Source: Pseudomonas sp. stari2 (GTDB lineage: Bacteria; Pseudomonadota; Gammaproteobacteria; Pseudomonadales; Pseudomonadaceae). From it: a stretch of DNA of 64,000 nt. The stretch is taken from contig NZ_CP099760.1 of assembly GCF_040760005.1 (NCBI RefSeq), forward strand, positions 4,211,501-4,275,500, written 5' to 3'. Every line of letters starts with the position of its first letter. Positions within the stretch are counted from its first letter, which is position 1. The notes under the pieces were generated by a model that had not been told where the DNA came from, did no database searches, and saw nothing but the letters and a program-made list of their open reading frames with translations. This document shows positions 18,540 to 30,551 of this stretch, piece after piece. Position numbers and translations under genes: made by a program.

Positions 18540-20387
18540 ATGGCCGCACCTGTCCCGCCACTTTCTCACGAGGCCATCGTTCAGGACTCCTGGTCCCGTT
18601 GCCGCGCCTTCGGCCTCAAGCATCAAAGTGCCCCGGCGTTCGACCAGTTGCCTGCCTCCGGCATTGCGCAGTTGCTCGACAGTCACCATTCACTGGTGCA
18701 GACCACCCATCAGGAAGTGTTGCCGTACTACGAGAACATCCTGAGCAATTCCAACTGCCTGATCATGCTGGCCGACAATCAGGGCCAGGTCCTTACGTCC
18801 TGGGGCACCCAACGCTTTATCGAGCCGAATCTGGCGCGGGGGTTTCAGGCCGGGGCGAGCTGGATGGAACACGCCAGCGGCACCAATGCCATCGGCACGG
18901 CGCTGGCCTGCGAGCAGGCGGTGCACATCGAGCACGACGAACATTTCCTCAAGGCCAACCGTTTCATGACCGGCTCCGCCGCACCGATTTTCAACGCCGA
19001 GCGCAAGGTCATCGCCGTGCTCGATGTGTCCAGCGACAGCTATCTGCCGCCTTCGCACACTCTCGGCATGGTCAAGATGATGAGCCAGACCGTGGAAAAC
19101 CGGCTGATCCTCAACCTGTTTCACGGCCAGCACTTTCAACTGACCTTCAACACCGGGTTGAACAACCTCGACAGCCAGTGGGCAGGGTTGCTGATATTCG
19201 ATGAGAGCGGTCAGGTGCTGTCGGCCAACCGCCGGGCCGACAATCTATTGGGCGTGCGGCTGTCGCGGGTGAGTGTCGAAAGTCTGTTCAAGGTGTCGTT
19301 GCTGGAATTGCTCAATCAGCCGGATGGTTTGCCGTTTTCCTTGCTGACGTCTGGGCGCAACCGTTTCCAGTGCCTGTTGAAACGACCCAAGCAGGCCCCG
19401 ATTCAGGCGCGGGTGTTCGCTGAAACCAAAGCCCCTGAGCCGCAAGTCACCGCACCCACACCCATCAGCCTGAACACCCTGCACTTCGGCGACAGCCGAG
19501 TGGAAAAGGCCGTGCGTCAGGCCGAGCGGCTGCTGGAAAAAGACATTCCGCTGTTGATTCACGGTGAAACCGGGGTCGGCAAGGAAGTGTTCGTCAAAGC
19601 CCTGCACAAGGCCAGTTCTCGCAGCAAACAGGCGTTCATCGCTGTGAACTGCGCAGCGATCCCCGCCGAACTGGTGGAGTCCGAGCTGTTCGGCTACGAG
19701 AAAGGCGCCTTCACCGGCGCCAACCAGAAAGGCAGCATCGGCCTGATCCGCAAGGCCGATAAAGGCACGCTGTTCCTCGACGAAATCGGCGACATGCCGC
19801 TGCCGACCCAGGCCCGCCTGCTGCGGGTGTTGCAGGAGCGTTGCGTGCAACCGGTGGGCAGCAGCGAATTGTTCCCGGTGGATTTGCGGATCATTTCCGC
19901 CACCAACCGCTCATTGCGCGAGCAGGTGCAACTGGGGCGCTTTCGCGAGGATTTGTACTATCGCATCGGCGGCCTGACCCTGGAATTGCCGCCGCTGCGC
20001 GAGCGCAGTGACAAGCAGGCGCTGTTCAAGCGGCTCTGGGAGCAACATCGAGAACCGACGCAGTGGGCAGGTTTGAGTCGCGAGGTACTGGAGCTGTTTG
20101 ATCGTCACCCGTGGCCGGGGAATTTGCGTCAGGTCAGCAGCGTGATGCAGGTCGCACTGGCCATGGCTGAAGAGCAACCGGTGAGGCCCGAGCATTTGCC
20201 GGATGATTTCTTTGTCGATCTGGAGATGGAACCACTGGAAACGCCAGAGCCCTTGGGGATCGATCTGAATGACAGCGAGGCGTTGAATCGGGAGTTGCAG
20301 GCGGCCGGCGGCAATATTTCTCATCTGGCGCGGCGGTTGGGTGTCAGTCGCAATACGCTCTACAAGCGCTTGCGCCAGGCTGAGTGA
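18540..20387 (+). CDS. Sigma-54-dependent transcriptional activator (AcoR-like, GAF-AAA+-Fis)
   Basis: A 615-residue enhancer-binding protein. The N-terminal half (about 1-300) contains a GAF-like sensory region as in AcoR; there is no receiver domain, so it likely responds to a ligand. The AAA+ domain (about 315-545) has Walker A GETGVGKE (342-349) and the sigma-54 contact loop GAFTGA (389-394), Walker B GTLFLDEIGD and an arginine-finger region. The C-terminal Fis-type helix-turn-helix is NISHLARRLGVSRNTLYKRL. The gene is divergent from the ABC operon, which has a -24/-12 promoter, so it is the likely operon activator; the effector is unknown. Confidence 0.92.
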   Translation: MAAPVPPLSHEAIVQDSWSRCRAFGLKHQSAPAFDQLPASGIAQLLDSHHSLVQTTHQEVLPYYENILSNSNCLIMLADNQGQVLTSWGTQRFIEPNLARGFQAGASWMEHASGTNAIGTALACEQAVHIEHDEHFLKANRFMTGSAAPIFNAERKVIAVLDVSSDSYLPPSHTLGMVKMMSQTVENRLILNLFHGQHFQLTFNTGLNNLDSQWAGLLIFDESGQVLSANRRADNLLGVRLSRVSVESLFKVSLLELLNQPDGLPFSLLTSGRNRFQCLLKRPKQAPIQARVFAETKAPEPQVTAPTPISLNTLHFGDSRVEKAVRQAERLLEKDIPLLIHGETGVGKEVFVKALHKASSRSKQAFIAVNCAAIPAELVESELFGYEKGAFTGANQKGSIGLIRKADKGTLFLDEIGDMPLPTQARLLRVLQERCVQPVGSSELFPVDLRIISATNRSLREQVQLGRFREDLYYRIGGLTLELPPLRERSDKQALFKRLWEQHREPTQWAGLSREVLELFDRHPWPGNLRQVSSVMQVALAMAEEQPVRPEHLPDDFFVDLEMEPLETPEPLGIDLNDSEALNRELQAAGGNISHLARRLGVSRNTLYKRLRQAE

Positions 20388-20419
20388 TCGTGGGCCGAAG
20401 GCACGTCAAATCGCCGCTC

Positions 20420-20512
20420 CCACATTAAATTTTCGTCATCTGCAGTTTTGTCTACGACACGAATCCCCCGTGGGAGTGAGCCTGCCCGCAAAGACGCCAG
20501 TGCGGCCATCAA
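20420..20512. repeat. REP-like pair downstream of the activator gene
   Basis: CGCCGCTCCCACAT (near 20421) faces CCGTGGGAGTGAGCCTGCCC (near 20469), two oppositely oriented copies of the common Pseudomonas GTGGGAGCGAGCCTGC repeat. The 244-bp gap holds nothing else apart from the uppP leader. Confidence 0.6.
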
Positions 20513-20631
20513 AAACCATCCAGCCCACCCATTGACCACACCGACTAGACTGTGACGAAATGTTTCAGCTTATCGCTGCATGCCTTTGATCCAGACACCT
20601 CCCTCCTCCTGCCCCTCACAGGACAAGCTCT

Positions 20632-21504
20632 TTGACCAACATCTGCACCACCGGCCTTGATACAGGCTTTGCCTCTCTCGATTACCTGCAAATCGGCGTC
20701 CTCGGCATCATTCAAGGCATCACCGAGTTGTTGCCCGTTTCCTCCACCGCCCACATGCGCATCATCCCCGCCCTGCTTGGCTGGCCGGATCCCGGTTCTG
20801 CCTTTTCCGCCGCCATGCAGATGGCCGCACTGGCGGCGGTCATCAGCTACTTCTGGCGAGACGTGAGGCAGGTTGTCAGCGGCAGCGCCGAGGCTGTGCG
20901 GCAGCGTGATTTCAACAATCAGTGGTTCATCCTGGCGGTGGCCATCGTACTGGCGACCATTCCCATCGGTATTGCAGGCCTGGCCCTGTCCTCGACGCTC
21001 AACGCCTGCAACTCGCCGTTGCGCGGTTTGATGGTAATCGGGATTTCCTGCGTGGTGATGGCGGTGTTGCTGGCCATCGCAGAGCTCACGTGTCGTCACC
21101 GCCGCACCGTTGGCGAAATGCGTTTGCGTGATGCGCTGATTGTTGGCATTGCGCAAATCGGGGCGCTGATTCCGGGCGTTTCGCGCTCCGGGTCTACGCT
21201 GACGGCGGCGCTTTTTCTCAATTTCAAACGTGAAGAAGCGGCACGCTTCTCCTTCCTGCTCGGATTGCCGGCCATCGCGCTGGCGGGGTTGAAGGAGTTG
21301 TGGGTGCTGTTCCATGCGCAACTGCCGGCGCAAGCCTGGGCGCACCTGATTTTCGGTCTGGTGATTGCCAGTATCTCGGCGTTTTTCGCGATCTGGGGCC
21401 TGATGCGCTTTCTGGAGAAGTTCTCCACCTGGCCTTTCGTGATTTACCGCGCGGTACTGGGGATTTTCCTGATCGTCGCGGTCAGCACCGGGCTCTTGAG
21501 TTAA
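20632..21504 (+). CDS. uppP: Undecaprenyl-diphosphate phosphatase (UppP/BacA)
   Basis: A 290-residue polytopic membrane enzyme that dephosphorylates undecaprenyl pyrophosphate so the lipid carrier can be reused in peptidoglycan and surface-polysaccharide synthesis; it also confers bacitracin tolerance. Both family motifs are present: GIIQGITELLPVSSTAH (E of the catalytic motif) and IPGVSRSGST. Eight or so hydrophobic helices are visible. The only plausible start is the TTG at 20632, with AGGA about 8 nt upstream; no ATG precedes the first motif. Pseudomonads often have more than one copy. Confidence 0.92.
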   Translation: MTNICTTGLDTGFASLDYLQIGVLGIIQGITELLPVSSTAHMRIIPALLGWPDPGSAFSAAMQMAALAAVISYFWRDVRQVVSGSAEAVRQRDFNNQWFILAVAIVLATIPIGIAGLALSSTLNACNSPLRGLMVIGISCVVMAVLLAIAELTCRHRRTVGEMRLRDALIVGIAQIGALIPGVSRSGSTLTAALFLNFKREEAARFSFLLGLPAIALAGLKELWVLFHAQLPAQAWAHLIFGLVIASISAFFAIWGLMRFLEKFSTWPFVIYRAVLGIFLIVAVSTGLLS

Positions 21505-21519
21505 GGCCCGCCACAAAAA

Positions 21520-21546
21520 ACAAAACCCGCACTTGGCGGGTTTTGT
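21520..21546. terminator. Bidirectional terminator between uppP and cysS
   Basis: ACAAAACCCGC-ACTTG-GCGGGTTTTGT, an 11-bp perfect stem flanked by A- and T-runs on either side, serving the two convergent genes. Confidence 0.85.
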
Positions 21547-21564
21547 TTTCTTGAAGCACTTACA

Positions 21565-21593
21565 TTTGTTCCCAAGCTGAGCGTGGGAACAAA
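21565..21593. repeat. Palindromic repeat (GTTCCCA...TGGGAAC type)
   Basis: TTTGTTCCCA / TGGGAACAAA with a 9-nt loop, 13 nt downstream of the cysS stop. The same family of palindrome occurs at 26219-26245. Confidence 0.6.
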
Positions 21594-21606
21594 CATGCCG
21601 AGCGGA

Positions 21607-22995
21607 TCAGTCAGCCAGACGCCAGGTCGTGCCGCCCTTGCCGTCTTCCAGCACCACGCCCATGGCGGTGAGCTGGTCGCGGATGCGGTCGGATTCGGCC
21701 CAGTCCTTGCCGGCACGAGCCGCCAGACGCGCAGCGATCAGCGCCTCGACTTCGGCTGCATCGACACGCCCTTCGGCGCCGGCCTGCAGGAAGTCATCGG
21801 CTTCGAGCTGCAACACACCCAGCACGCTAGCCAGTTCTTTCAGGCGCGCTGCCAGACCGGCCGCTGCGTCAAGATCGCTCTCGCGCAGACGGTTGATCTC
21901 ACGGACCATCTCGAACAGCACCGCGCAGGCTTCCGGCGTACCGAAGTCGTCGTTCATCACCGTGGTGAAACGCTCGACGAACGCTTCGCCGCCAGCCGGC
22001 GCCACGTTCGGCAGGCCTTTCAACGCATGGTAGAAGCGCTCCAGTGCGCCTTTGGCGTCCTTGAGATTGTCTTCCGAGTAGTTGATCGCGCTGCGGTAGT
22101 GGCTCGACACCAGCAGGTAACGCACGACTTCCGGGTGGTACTTGTCGAGCACGTCGCGAATGGTGAAGAAGTTGTTCAAGGACTTGGACATCTTCTCGCC
22201 ATTGATACGGATCATGCCGCAATGCATCCACGCGTTGGCGTAGGTCTTGCCGGTGGCCGCTTCGCTCTGGGCGATTTCGTTTTCGTGGTGCGGGAACTCG
22301 AGGTCGCTGCCGCCGCCATGAATGTCGAAGGTCTCACCGAGGCAGCAGGTGGACATCACCGAGCACTCGATGTGCCAGCCCGGACGCCCGGCGCCCCACG
22401 GCGACTCCCAGCTCGGCTCGCCCGGCTTGACGCCTTTCCACAGCACGAAGTCCAGCGGATCTTCCTTGGCTTCGTCGACCTCGATCCGCGCACCGATGCG
22501 CAGGTCTTCGATCTTCTTGCGCGAGAGCTTGCCGTAGCCCATGAACTTGCCGACGCGGTAGTACACGTCGCCATTGCCCGGGGCGTAGGCGAAACCCTTG
22601 TCGATCAGGGTCTGGATCATCGCGTGCATGCCCGGGATGTGATCCGTGGCGCGCGGTTCCATGTCCGGCTTCTGGATGTTCAGGCGCGCTTCGTCTTCGT
22701 GCATCGCCGCGATCATGCGCTCGGTCAACGCTTCGAACGACTCGCCGTTCTCGTTGGCACGGTTGATGATCTTGTCGTCGATGTCGGTGATGTTGCGCAC
22801 GTAGGTCAGGTCATAACCACTGAACCGCAACCAGCGGGTCACCAGGTCGAACGCGACCATGCTGCGGCCGTGGCCCAGGTGGCAGTAGTCGTACACGGTC
22901 ATCCCGCAGACGTACATGCGCACCTTGTTGCCATCCAGCGGCTTGAAGACTTCTTTGCTCTTGGTGAGCGTGTTGTAGATCGAAAGCACGGTCAT
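21607..22995 (-). CDS. cysS: Cysteinyl-tRNA synthetase
   Basis: A 462-residue class I aminoacyl-tRNA synthetase. The zinc-binding/active-site start [20 protein letters not shown] includes the HIGH variant [15 protein letters not shown] and [11 protein letters not shown] complete the zinc site; the second signature is KMSKSLNN. Length agrees with the bacterial enzyme. It begins 14 nt after glnS, so the two form an operon, the usual arrangement in Pseudomonas. Confidence 0.97.
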   Translation of the reverse strand: MTVLSIYNTLTKSKEVFKPLDGNKVRMYVCGMTVYDYCHLGHGRSMVAFDLVTRWLRFSGYDLTYVRNITDIDDKIINRANENGESFEALTERMIAAMHEDEARLNIQKPDMEPRATDHIPGMHAMIQTLIDKGFAYAPGNGDVYYRVGKFMGYGKLSRKKIEDLRIGARIEVDEAKEDPLDFVLWKGVKPGEPSWESPWGAGRPGWHIECSVMSTCCLGETFDIHGGGSDLEFPHHENEIAQSEAATGKTYANAWMHCGMIRINGEKMSKSLNNFFTIRDVLDKYHPEVVRYLLVSSHYRSAINYSEDNLKDAKGALERFYHALKGLPNVAPAGGEAFVERFTTVMNDDFGTPEACAVLFEMVREINRLRESDLDAAAGLAARLKELASVLGVLQLEADDFLQAGAEGRVDAAEVEALIAARLAARAGKDWAESDRIRDQLTAMGVVLEDGKGGTTWRLAD

Positions 22996-23009
22996 TCCTT
23001 AAGACTTGA

Positions 23010-24710
<1,701 letters not shown>

Positions 24711-24961
24711 AGGATCCTTGACTTACATGTGCGCGGCCGCAAAGGGGGCCAGACAAAACAAAGCCGCTATCATAGCCGATGCTGTCAAGGGCCTGACAGA
24801 GCAGGCTCTTATAAAGGCATGCATTTAATCGCCGGCAATTGAAAAACTGCCTCGAAATTCGCGCCTGTCACGCTAAACTGCGCTCCTTGGCCGAAGCAGG
24901 CTGAACCGGTTGCGGGGCTTTAGCCTCCAAGACCACGAATTCCCTATAAAGAGTACTGACC

Positions 24962-25468
24962 ATGACTCAAGTCAAACTGACCACCAACCACGGTGACATC
25001 GTCATCGAACTGAACGCTGAAAAAGCCCCGATCACCGTGGCCAACTTCATCGAATACGTCAAAGCCGGTCACTACGAAAACACCGTTTTCCACCGTGTCA
25101 TCGGTAACTTCATGATCCAGGGCGGCGGTTTCGAGCCAGGCATGAAGGAAAAGAAAGACAAGCGTCCAAGCATCCAGAACGAAGCCGACAACGGTCTTTC
25201 CAACGACAAGTACACCATTGCCATGGCCCGCACCATGGAGCCGCATTCGGCTTCCGCGCAGTTCTTCATCAACGTGGCCGACAACAGCTTCCTGAACCAC
25301 AGCGGCAAGAACGTTCAAGGCTGGGGCTACGCCGTATTCGGTAAAGTGACCGCCGGTACTGAAGTGGTCGACAGCATCAAGAAAGTCTCGACCGGCTCCA
25401 AGGCTGGCCACCAGGATGTACCAAACGACGACGTGATCATCGAGAAAGCCGAGATCATCGAAGCGTGA
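24962..25468 (+). CDS. ppiB: Peptidyl-prolyl cis-trans isomerase B (cytoplasmic cyclophilin)
   Basis: A 168-residue single-domain cyclophilin without signal peptide. Catalytic segments [26 protein letters not shown] and WGYAVFGKV are present. It speeds proline isomerisation during folding. Its stop overlaps the GTG start of lpxH by 4 nt (GTGA), so the two are translationally coupled. Confidence 0.96.
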   Translation: MTQVKLTTNHGDIVIELNAEKAPITVANFIEYVKAGHYENTVFHRVIGNFMIQGGGFEPGMKEKKDKRPSIQNEADNGLSNDKYTIAMARTMEPHSASAQFFINVADNSFLNHSGKNVQGWGYAVFGKVTAGTEVVDSIKKVSTGSKAGHQDVPNDDVIIEKAEIIEA

Positions 25469-26220
25469 TATTGCTGATTTCAGACTTGCATCTGGAAGAG
25501 GAACGCCCGGACATTACCCGGGCGTTTCTGGATTTGCTCGCCGGACGCGCCCGCTCGGCGAGTGCGTTGTACATTCTGGGCGACTTTTTCGAGGCGTGGA
25601 TTGGCGACGATGCCATGACCCCTTTCCAGCGTTCCATTTGCCAGGCACTGCGCGGTTTGAGCGACAGCGGCACGGCCATATTTCTGATGCACGGCAATCG
25701 CGACTTCCTGCTCGGCAAGGCGTTCTGCAAGGAAGCCGGCTGCACGCTGCTGAAGGATCCGAGTGTCGTGCAGTTTTACGGCGAGCCGGTGCTGCTGATG
25801 CACGGCGACAGCCTCTGCACCCGCGACGAAAGCTATATGAAGCTGCGTCGCTACCTGCGCAACCCGATCACCCTGTTCATCCTGCGACATCTGCCGTTGA
25901 GCACCCGCCAAAAACTGGCGCGCAAGCTACGCAGTGAGAGCCGTGCGCAGACGCGGATGAAGGCCAACGACATCGTTGATGTCACGCCGGAGGAAATTCC
26001 GCGGATCATGCAGGAATACGGAGTGAAAACCCTGGTTCACGGGCATACCCATCGCCCGGCCATCCACAAGTTGCAGATCGGCGATCAGGCGGCGAAACGG
26101 ATTGTGCTGGGGGACTGGGATCGTCAGGGCTGGGCGTTGCAGGTGGATGAGAACGGGTTTGTGTTGGCGCCGTTTGATTTTGCACCGCCGCCTTCCCTGC
26201 CTGCCCCTGCCACTGTTTGA
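25465..26220 (+). CDS. lpxH: UDP-2,3-diacylglucosamine diphosphatase LpxH
   Basis: A 251-residue peripheral membrane metallophosphoesterase that cleaves UDP-2,3-diacylglucosamine to lipid X in lipid A synthesis. The two-metal motifs are all visible: [28 protein letters not shown], and [10 protein letters not shown]. The start is GTG 25465, overlapping the ppiB stop. It ends at a large palindrome shared with the convergent emrB-like gene. Confidence 0.95.
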   Translation: MILLISDLHLEEERPDITRAFLDLLAGRARSASALYILGDFFEAWIGDDAMTPFQRSICQALRGLSDSGTAIFLMHGNRDFLLGKAFCKEAGCTLLKDPSVVQFYGEPVLLMHGDSLCTRDESYMKLRRYLRNPITLFILRHLPLSTRQKLARKLRSESRAQTRMKANDIVDVTPEEIPRIMQEYGVKTLVHGHTHRPAIHKLQIGDQAAKRIVLGDWDRQGWALQVDENGFVLAPFDFAPPPSLPAPATV

Positions 26221-26245
26221 TCGTTCCCACGGCGTGGGAACGATC
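26219..26245. repeat. Perfect 12-bp palindrome between lpxH and emrB-like gene
   Basis: GATCGTTCCCAC-GGC-GTGGGAACGATC, overlapping the lpxH stop codon. It lacks a T-run; it is a Pseudomonas intergenic repeat that probably also halts convergent transcription. Confidence 0.65.
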
Positions 26246-26253
26246 TCCCGGAA

Positions 26254-27783
26254 TCAGTGACCGCTGGCCGCCGGCCCTGCTTTGGCAGCAAACGGCGGCT
26301 TCGCCAGCCACACGATCAGAATCAACCCCATGAACCCCCACCCCAGCAACGTGAAGTAGTCCACGGTCGAAAGCATATACGCCTGGCTGGTCAGCACATG
26401 ATCAAGCTGCGCATAGGCCGGATTACCGGCCCCGCCCAGGTTGTTCAGCGCTTCCCGGGTCGCCGGCTCATAGGTACTGATGCTTTCACTCATGTAGGCA
26501 TGATGTTGATCCGCCCGACGAATCCAGATCCAGGTGGTCAGCGAAGCCGCAAAGCTGCCGCCCAGGGTCCGCAGGAATGTCGCCAGACCAGCGCCGTCGG
26601 CAATCTGGCTCGGCGGCAGGTCCGACATCAGGATGCTCAGGGTCGGCATGAAGAACAGCGCAACGCCAATGCCCATGAACAACTGCACCAGCGCGATGTG
26701 CTGGAAGTCCACCTCATTGGTGAACTCGGCACGCATGAAGCAGCTCAGGCCGATCGCCAGAAACGCCAGCCCGGCCAGCAGTCGCAGGTCGAACTTGTGC
26801 GCGTACTTGCCGACAAACGGTGACAGCAGCACCGGCAGAATTCCGATCGGCGCCACCGCCAGCCCGGCCCAGGTCGCGGTGTAGCCCATCTGGGTCTGCA
26901 ACCACTGTGGCAGGATCAGGTTGATGCCGAAGAACCCGGCGTAACCCAACACCAGCACCAGCGTGCCGATGCGGAAGTTGCGGTGGGCGAACAGGCGCAG
27001 ATTGACCACCGGATGCTGGTCGGTCATTTCCCAGATCACAAACACCGCCAGCGCTATCACTGAAATGGCCGCACCGATGATGATGAAGTTCGACTCGAAC
27101 CAGTCCAGGTCATTGCCCTTGTCGAGGATCACCTGCAACGCACCTACGCCGATGATCAGCGTGATCAGCCCGACGTAGTCCATCGGCTGACGACTGGTGA
27201 CTACCGGACGTTTCGCCAGCTGCGAACGCACCACCATCACCGCGAACACGCCAATCGGTACGTTGATGAAGAAGATCCACGGCCAGCTGTAACTGTCGGT
27301 GATCCAGCCGCCGAGAATCGGGCCGGCAATCGGCGCCACCACCGTGACCATCGCCAATAACGCCAGGGCCATGCCGCGCCTGGCGGGCGGATACACCGCG
27401 ATCAGCAGCGTCTGGGTCATCGGGTACAGCGGCCCGGCCACCAGCCCTTGCAGGACCCGGAAGCCGATCAGCTCGGGCATCGACGTGGAAATACCGCAGA
27501 GAAACGAGGCCAGCACGAACAGCATGGTGGCCCAGAGAAACAGCTTCACCTCGCCGAAACGCCGGCTCAGCCAGCCGGTGAGCGGCAGCGCGATGGCGTT
27601 GCTCACGGCGAACGAGGTGATGACCCAGGTGCCCTGCTCCGAACTCACGCCGAGGTTGCCGGAGATGGTCGGCAGCGCCACGTTGGCGATGGTGGTGTCG
27701 AGCACTTGCATGAAGGTCGCCAGCGACAGGCCGATGGTGCTGAGCAACAGGCTGGGCGGCGAAAAAGAGGCGTTATTGCTCAT
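26254..27783 (-). CDS. DHA2-family multidrug MFS transporter (EmrB-like)
   Basis: A 509-residue, 14-helix proton antiporter of the DHA2 class. TM1 reads LATFMQVLDTTIANVALPTISGNL with the D-T-T-I-x-N-V-A-L-P motif; motif A GWLSRRFGEVK and motif C GPILGGWITD are visible. With the preceding adaptor and outer-membrane factor it should form a tripartite pump ejecting hydrophobic drugs or weak acids. It is the last gene of the marR-OMF-emrA-emrB cluster, 80 nt after the adaptor. The substrate cannot be deduced. Confidence 0.92.
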   Translation of the reverse strand: MSNNASFSPPSLLLSTIGLSLATFMQVLDTTIANVALPTISGNLGVSSEQGTWVITSFAVSNAIALPLTGWLSRRFGEVKLFLWATMLFVLASFLCGISTSMPELIGFRVLQGLVAGPLYPMTQTLLIAVYPPARRGMALALLAMVTVVAPIAGPILGGWITDSYSWPWIFFINVPIGVFAVMVVRSQLAKRPVVTSRQPMDYVGLITLIIGVGALQVILDKGNDLDWFESNFIIIGAAISVIALAVFVIWEMTDQHPVVNLRLFAHRNFRIGTLVLVLGYAGFFGINLILPQWLQTQMGYTATWAGLAVAPIGILPVLLSPFVGKYAHKFDLRLLAGLAFLAIGLSCFMRAEFTNEVDFQHIALVQLFMGIGVALFFMPTLSILMSDLPPSQIADGAGLATFLRTLGGSFAASLTTWIWIRRADQHHAYMSESISTYEPATREALNNLGGAGNPAYAQLDHVLTSQAYMLSTVDYFTLLGWGFMGLILIVWLAKPPFAAKAGPAASGH

Positions 27784-27863
27784 CGCGAATCCTTTGGAGC
27801 CGATTTTTTGGAGCGGGGACAGGCGCCGCGCCCGTTACGGAGCGCGGCGAAGGGATTGGCGAA

Positions 27864-29066
27864 TCAGCGTTGCGCGGTCTTGCTGACCGCAGCGCTGTTG
27901 TCGTGGATCAGTTGGGCGATCATCGCGTCGGCTTCACCCAGTTGGCGGTCGTAGACGCTGGTGCTGAACGAGGCCTGTTGCGGCGGCTGCTGAGCCAATA
28001 CCGGACCGCTCTGGTCGTGCAGGTTGACCTCGACATTGGTCGACAGGCCCACGCGCAGCGGATGCTTGGCCAGTTCTTCGGCGTTGATGTGAATCCGCAC
28101 CGGTACACGTTGCACGATCTTGATCCAGTTACCGGTGGCGTTCTGCGCCGGCAACAGGGCGAACGCGCTGCCGGTGCCGGCACCGAGGCTGTCGACGGTG
28201 CCGCTGAATTTCACGTCGCTGCCATAGATGTCGGATTCGATGTCCACCGGTTGGCCGATGCGCATGTCGCGCAGCTGGGTTTCCTTGAAGTTGGCATCGA
28301 TCCACAGCTGATCCAGCGGAATCACCGCCATCAGCGCGGTGCCCGGCTGCACGCGCTGGCCAAGTTGCACGGTGCGCTTGGCAACGTAACCGGTAACTGG
28401 CGCGATCAGCGTGCTGCGAGCATTGGTCAGGTAGGCCTGACGCAGATCGGCAGCGGCCGACATCACGTCCGGGTGCGAGGAGACTACGGTGTCATCGACC
28501 AGCGCGCTGGTGGTTTTCAGTTGTTGCTGGGCATTGGCCAGGGCGTTTTGTGCCGAGGTCAGGTCATCGCGAGCGTGGGACAGTTCTTCCTGGGAAATCG
28601 CGCCGCCGGCGGCGAGATTTTTCCGGCGGTTGTAGTTGTCCTGGGCTTTTTGCACGTTCGCCTGTTGCGCGTTGACCTGGGCTTTCATGCCATCAACGTT
28701 GCTGTACAAGCCGCGAACCTGACGCACGGTGCGCGCCAGTTTGGCCTGGGCACTTTGCAGGCCGACTTCGGCGTCGTTCGGGTCGAAGTTGACCAGTACC
28801 TGACCTTCATGGACCAGATCGCCATCGTCGGCGCCGATGCTGACCACGGTGCCGGTCACCAGCGGGGTGATTTCCACGACGTTGCCGTTGACGTAGGCGT
28901 CGTCGGTGCTTTCGTTCCAGCGACCGATGAATTCGTGATACGCCCAGACGCCGGCACCGGCGAGGGCAACCACGACGGCCAGCACCAGCAGCATCACTTT
29001 ACGTTTGCGCGGATTGCCGGTATCGGAGGTGTTGTCTTGAGCTTGAGTGTTTTCGGCAGTGGCCAT
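27864..29066 (-). CDS. EmrA-like membrane-fusion protein (HlyD family)
   Basis: A 400-residue adaptor: N-terminal helix (VMLLVLAVVVALAGAGVWAYHEF, about residues 24-46), first lipoyl half (VVSIGADDGDLVHEGQVLVNFD), long coiled coil (about 105-215) and second half (TLIAPVTGYVAKRTVQLGQRV). It bridges the EmrB-like inner-membrane pump and the outer-membrane factor. It starts 15 nt after the outer-membrane gene. Confidence 0.92.
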   Translation of the reverse strand: MATAENTQAQDNTSDTGNPRKRKVMLLVLAVVVALAGAGVWAYHEFIGRWNESTDDAYVNGNVVEITPLVTGTVVSIGADDGDLVHEGQVLVNFDPNDAEVGLQSAQAKLARTVRQVRGLYSNVDGMKAQVNAQQANVQKAQDNYNRRKNLAAGGAISQEELSHARDDLTSAQNALANAQQQLKTTSALVDDTVVSSHPDVMSAAADLRQAYLTNARSTLIAPVTGYVAKRTVQLGQRVQPGTALMAVIPLDQLWIDANFKETQLRDMRIGQPVDIESDIYGSDVKFSGTVDSLGAGTGSAFALLPAQNATGNWIKIVQRVPVRIHINAEELAKHPLRVGLSTNVEVNLHDQSGPVLAQQPPQQASFSTSVYDRQLGEADAMIAQLIHDNSAAVSKTAQR

Positions 29067-29081
29067 GACAAATACCTTGAA

Positions 29082-30551
29082 TTAGTTGTGCGTGGTGGCT
29101 GGGCTGGCGTTGCTGGCGGTCAGGGTTTGCCCCTGAAAGCCGCCACCCAGCGCTTGCATCAGTTGAATCGACAGGTCGATCTGCTCGGCATTCAGGTTTG
29201 CCAGTTGACGCTGGGCCTGCAGCAATTGCTGCTCGATGCTGAGCACGTCCAGGTAGTTGCCGATTCCGGAACCGTAACGCTGGACCACGGTGTTGTAAGA
29301 ATCCTGGGCAATCTCGGTCGCGTGCTGCTGGGCGCCGATCTGCCGGCCGATGTCACGCAACTGGTTGATGGTGTCGCCGACATCACCCAGGGCTTTCACC
29401 AGGCTTTTGTTGTACTGCGCCACGGCCAGGTCGTAATCGGCATCGCGAGCATCGAGGTTGGCGCGCAGGCGTCCGCCATCGAAGATCGGCAGCGAAAGGG
29501 TCGAGGCGATGTTGAAGAAGCGACTGGCGGACCCGAACATCGCGTCACCCAATAACGATTCGGCACCAGCGGAGGCCGACAGGTTCAAGTTGGGATAGAA
29601 GCGGGTCTTGGCCGAGTCGATGTCCTTGCTCGCGGCCTCGACACGCCAGCGTGCGGCAACCAGATCCGGGCGACGGCCCAACAATTCCGCCGGCAGTACC
29701 GAGGGCACAGCGACGGCACTGGCCTGCAGGACTTTCGGCCGGGCGATTTCGTTGCCACGATCCGGGCCTTTGCCGAGCAATACGGCCAGAGCGATTTTCG
29801 CGCTGTTCAGACGTTTTTCGGCGTCGATCAGGCTGGCTTCGGAGCTGGCTTCCAGACTTTGGGTCTGCTGGAACTGGTACTGGCTGTCGATCCCCGAGCT
29901 CAAACGACGCTGACTCAGGTCGAGCATCTGCTTGGTGCGCTTGAGGTCTTCGTTGGCCAGGTCATAAACGATATGCGCCTGCCCCAGATCGCTGTAGGCC
30001 CGGGCCACGTCGGCGGCGAGGGTCAACTGTGCGGCCTGACGGTCGACTTCAGCAGCGCGGGCCTGACCCAGTGCAGCTTCCCAGGCGTCACGCTGACCGC
30101 CCCAAAGGTCGAAGTTGTAATTGAAGCCGGCGCTGATATTGCGCGTAGTGGCGTAGGCATCGCCCTGCCCTCGCGGGTCCTGATCCTTGGCCAGACGCGA
30201 ACGGGTAATGCCGGCGCTGGCGTCAAGGGTCGGATAACGCTCGGCATCGGCGGCATAGGCGGCGGCGCTGGCCTGATGGGCGCGGGCGTCGGCGATCTGC
30301 ATGTCCGGGCTGTCATGCAGGGCTTCGCGAATCAGACCGTCGAGCTGCGGATCGCCGAGACTCGTCCACCAGTCGCTCTTCGGCCACGCGGCCGGCGACA
30401 GTGTCACGCCATTGAGGGATTGGCCGACCTTGAGGTCTTTCGCATCAAGGTTTTTGCCATGGGTATCGAGGCCGCTGTAGTTGGCGCAACCGGCGAGGAT
30501 CATCGCCGACAGCACCAGTGTCAGGCTGCTGCGCAAGGATTTACCGCTCAT
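29082..30551 (-). CDS. Outer-membrane efflux lipoprotein (NodT/OprM family)
   Basis: A 489-residue RND/MFS-type outer-membrane factor with a lipoprotein signal (LVLSAMILAGC, lipidated Cys). Duplicated TolC-type helices are visible (SAKIALAVLLGKGPDRGN; ADYDLAVAQYNKSLVKALGDV). ATG 30551 is preferred over the GTG at 30560 because TTAGGTGA is 5-7 nt upstream; it overlaps the end of marR by 11 nt, so expression is coupled to the repressor gene. Confidence 0.9.
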   Translation of the reverse strand: MSGKSLRSSLTLVLSAMILAGCANYSGLDTHGKNLDAKDLKVGQSLNGVTLSPAAWPKSDWWTSLGDPQLDGLIREALHDSPDMQIADARAHQASAAAYAADAERYPTLDASAGITRSRLAKDQDPRGQGDAYATTRNISAGFNYNFDLWGGQRDAWEAALGQARAAEVDRQAAQLTLAADVARAYSDLGQAHIVYDLANEDLKRTKQMLDLSQRRLSSGIDSQYQFQQTQSLEASSEASLIDAEKRLNSAKIALAVLLGKGPDRGNEIARPKVLQASAVAVPSVLPAELLGRRPDLVAARWRVEAASKDIDSAKTRFYPNLNLSASAGAESLLGDAMFGSASRFFNIASTLSLPIFDGGRLRANLDARDADYDLAVAQYNKSLVKALGDVGDTINQLRDIGRQIGAQQHATEIAQDSYNTVVQRYGSGIGNYLDVLSIEQQLLQAQRQLANLNAEQIDLSIQLMQALGGGFQGQTLTASNASPATTHN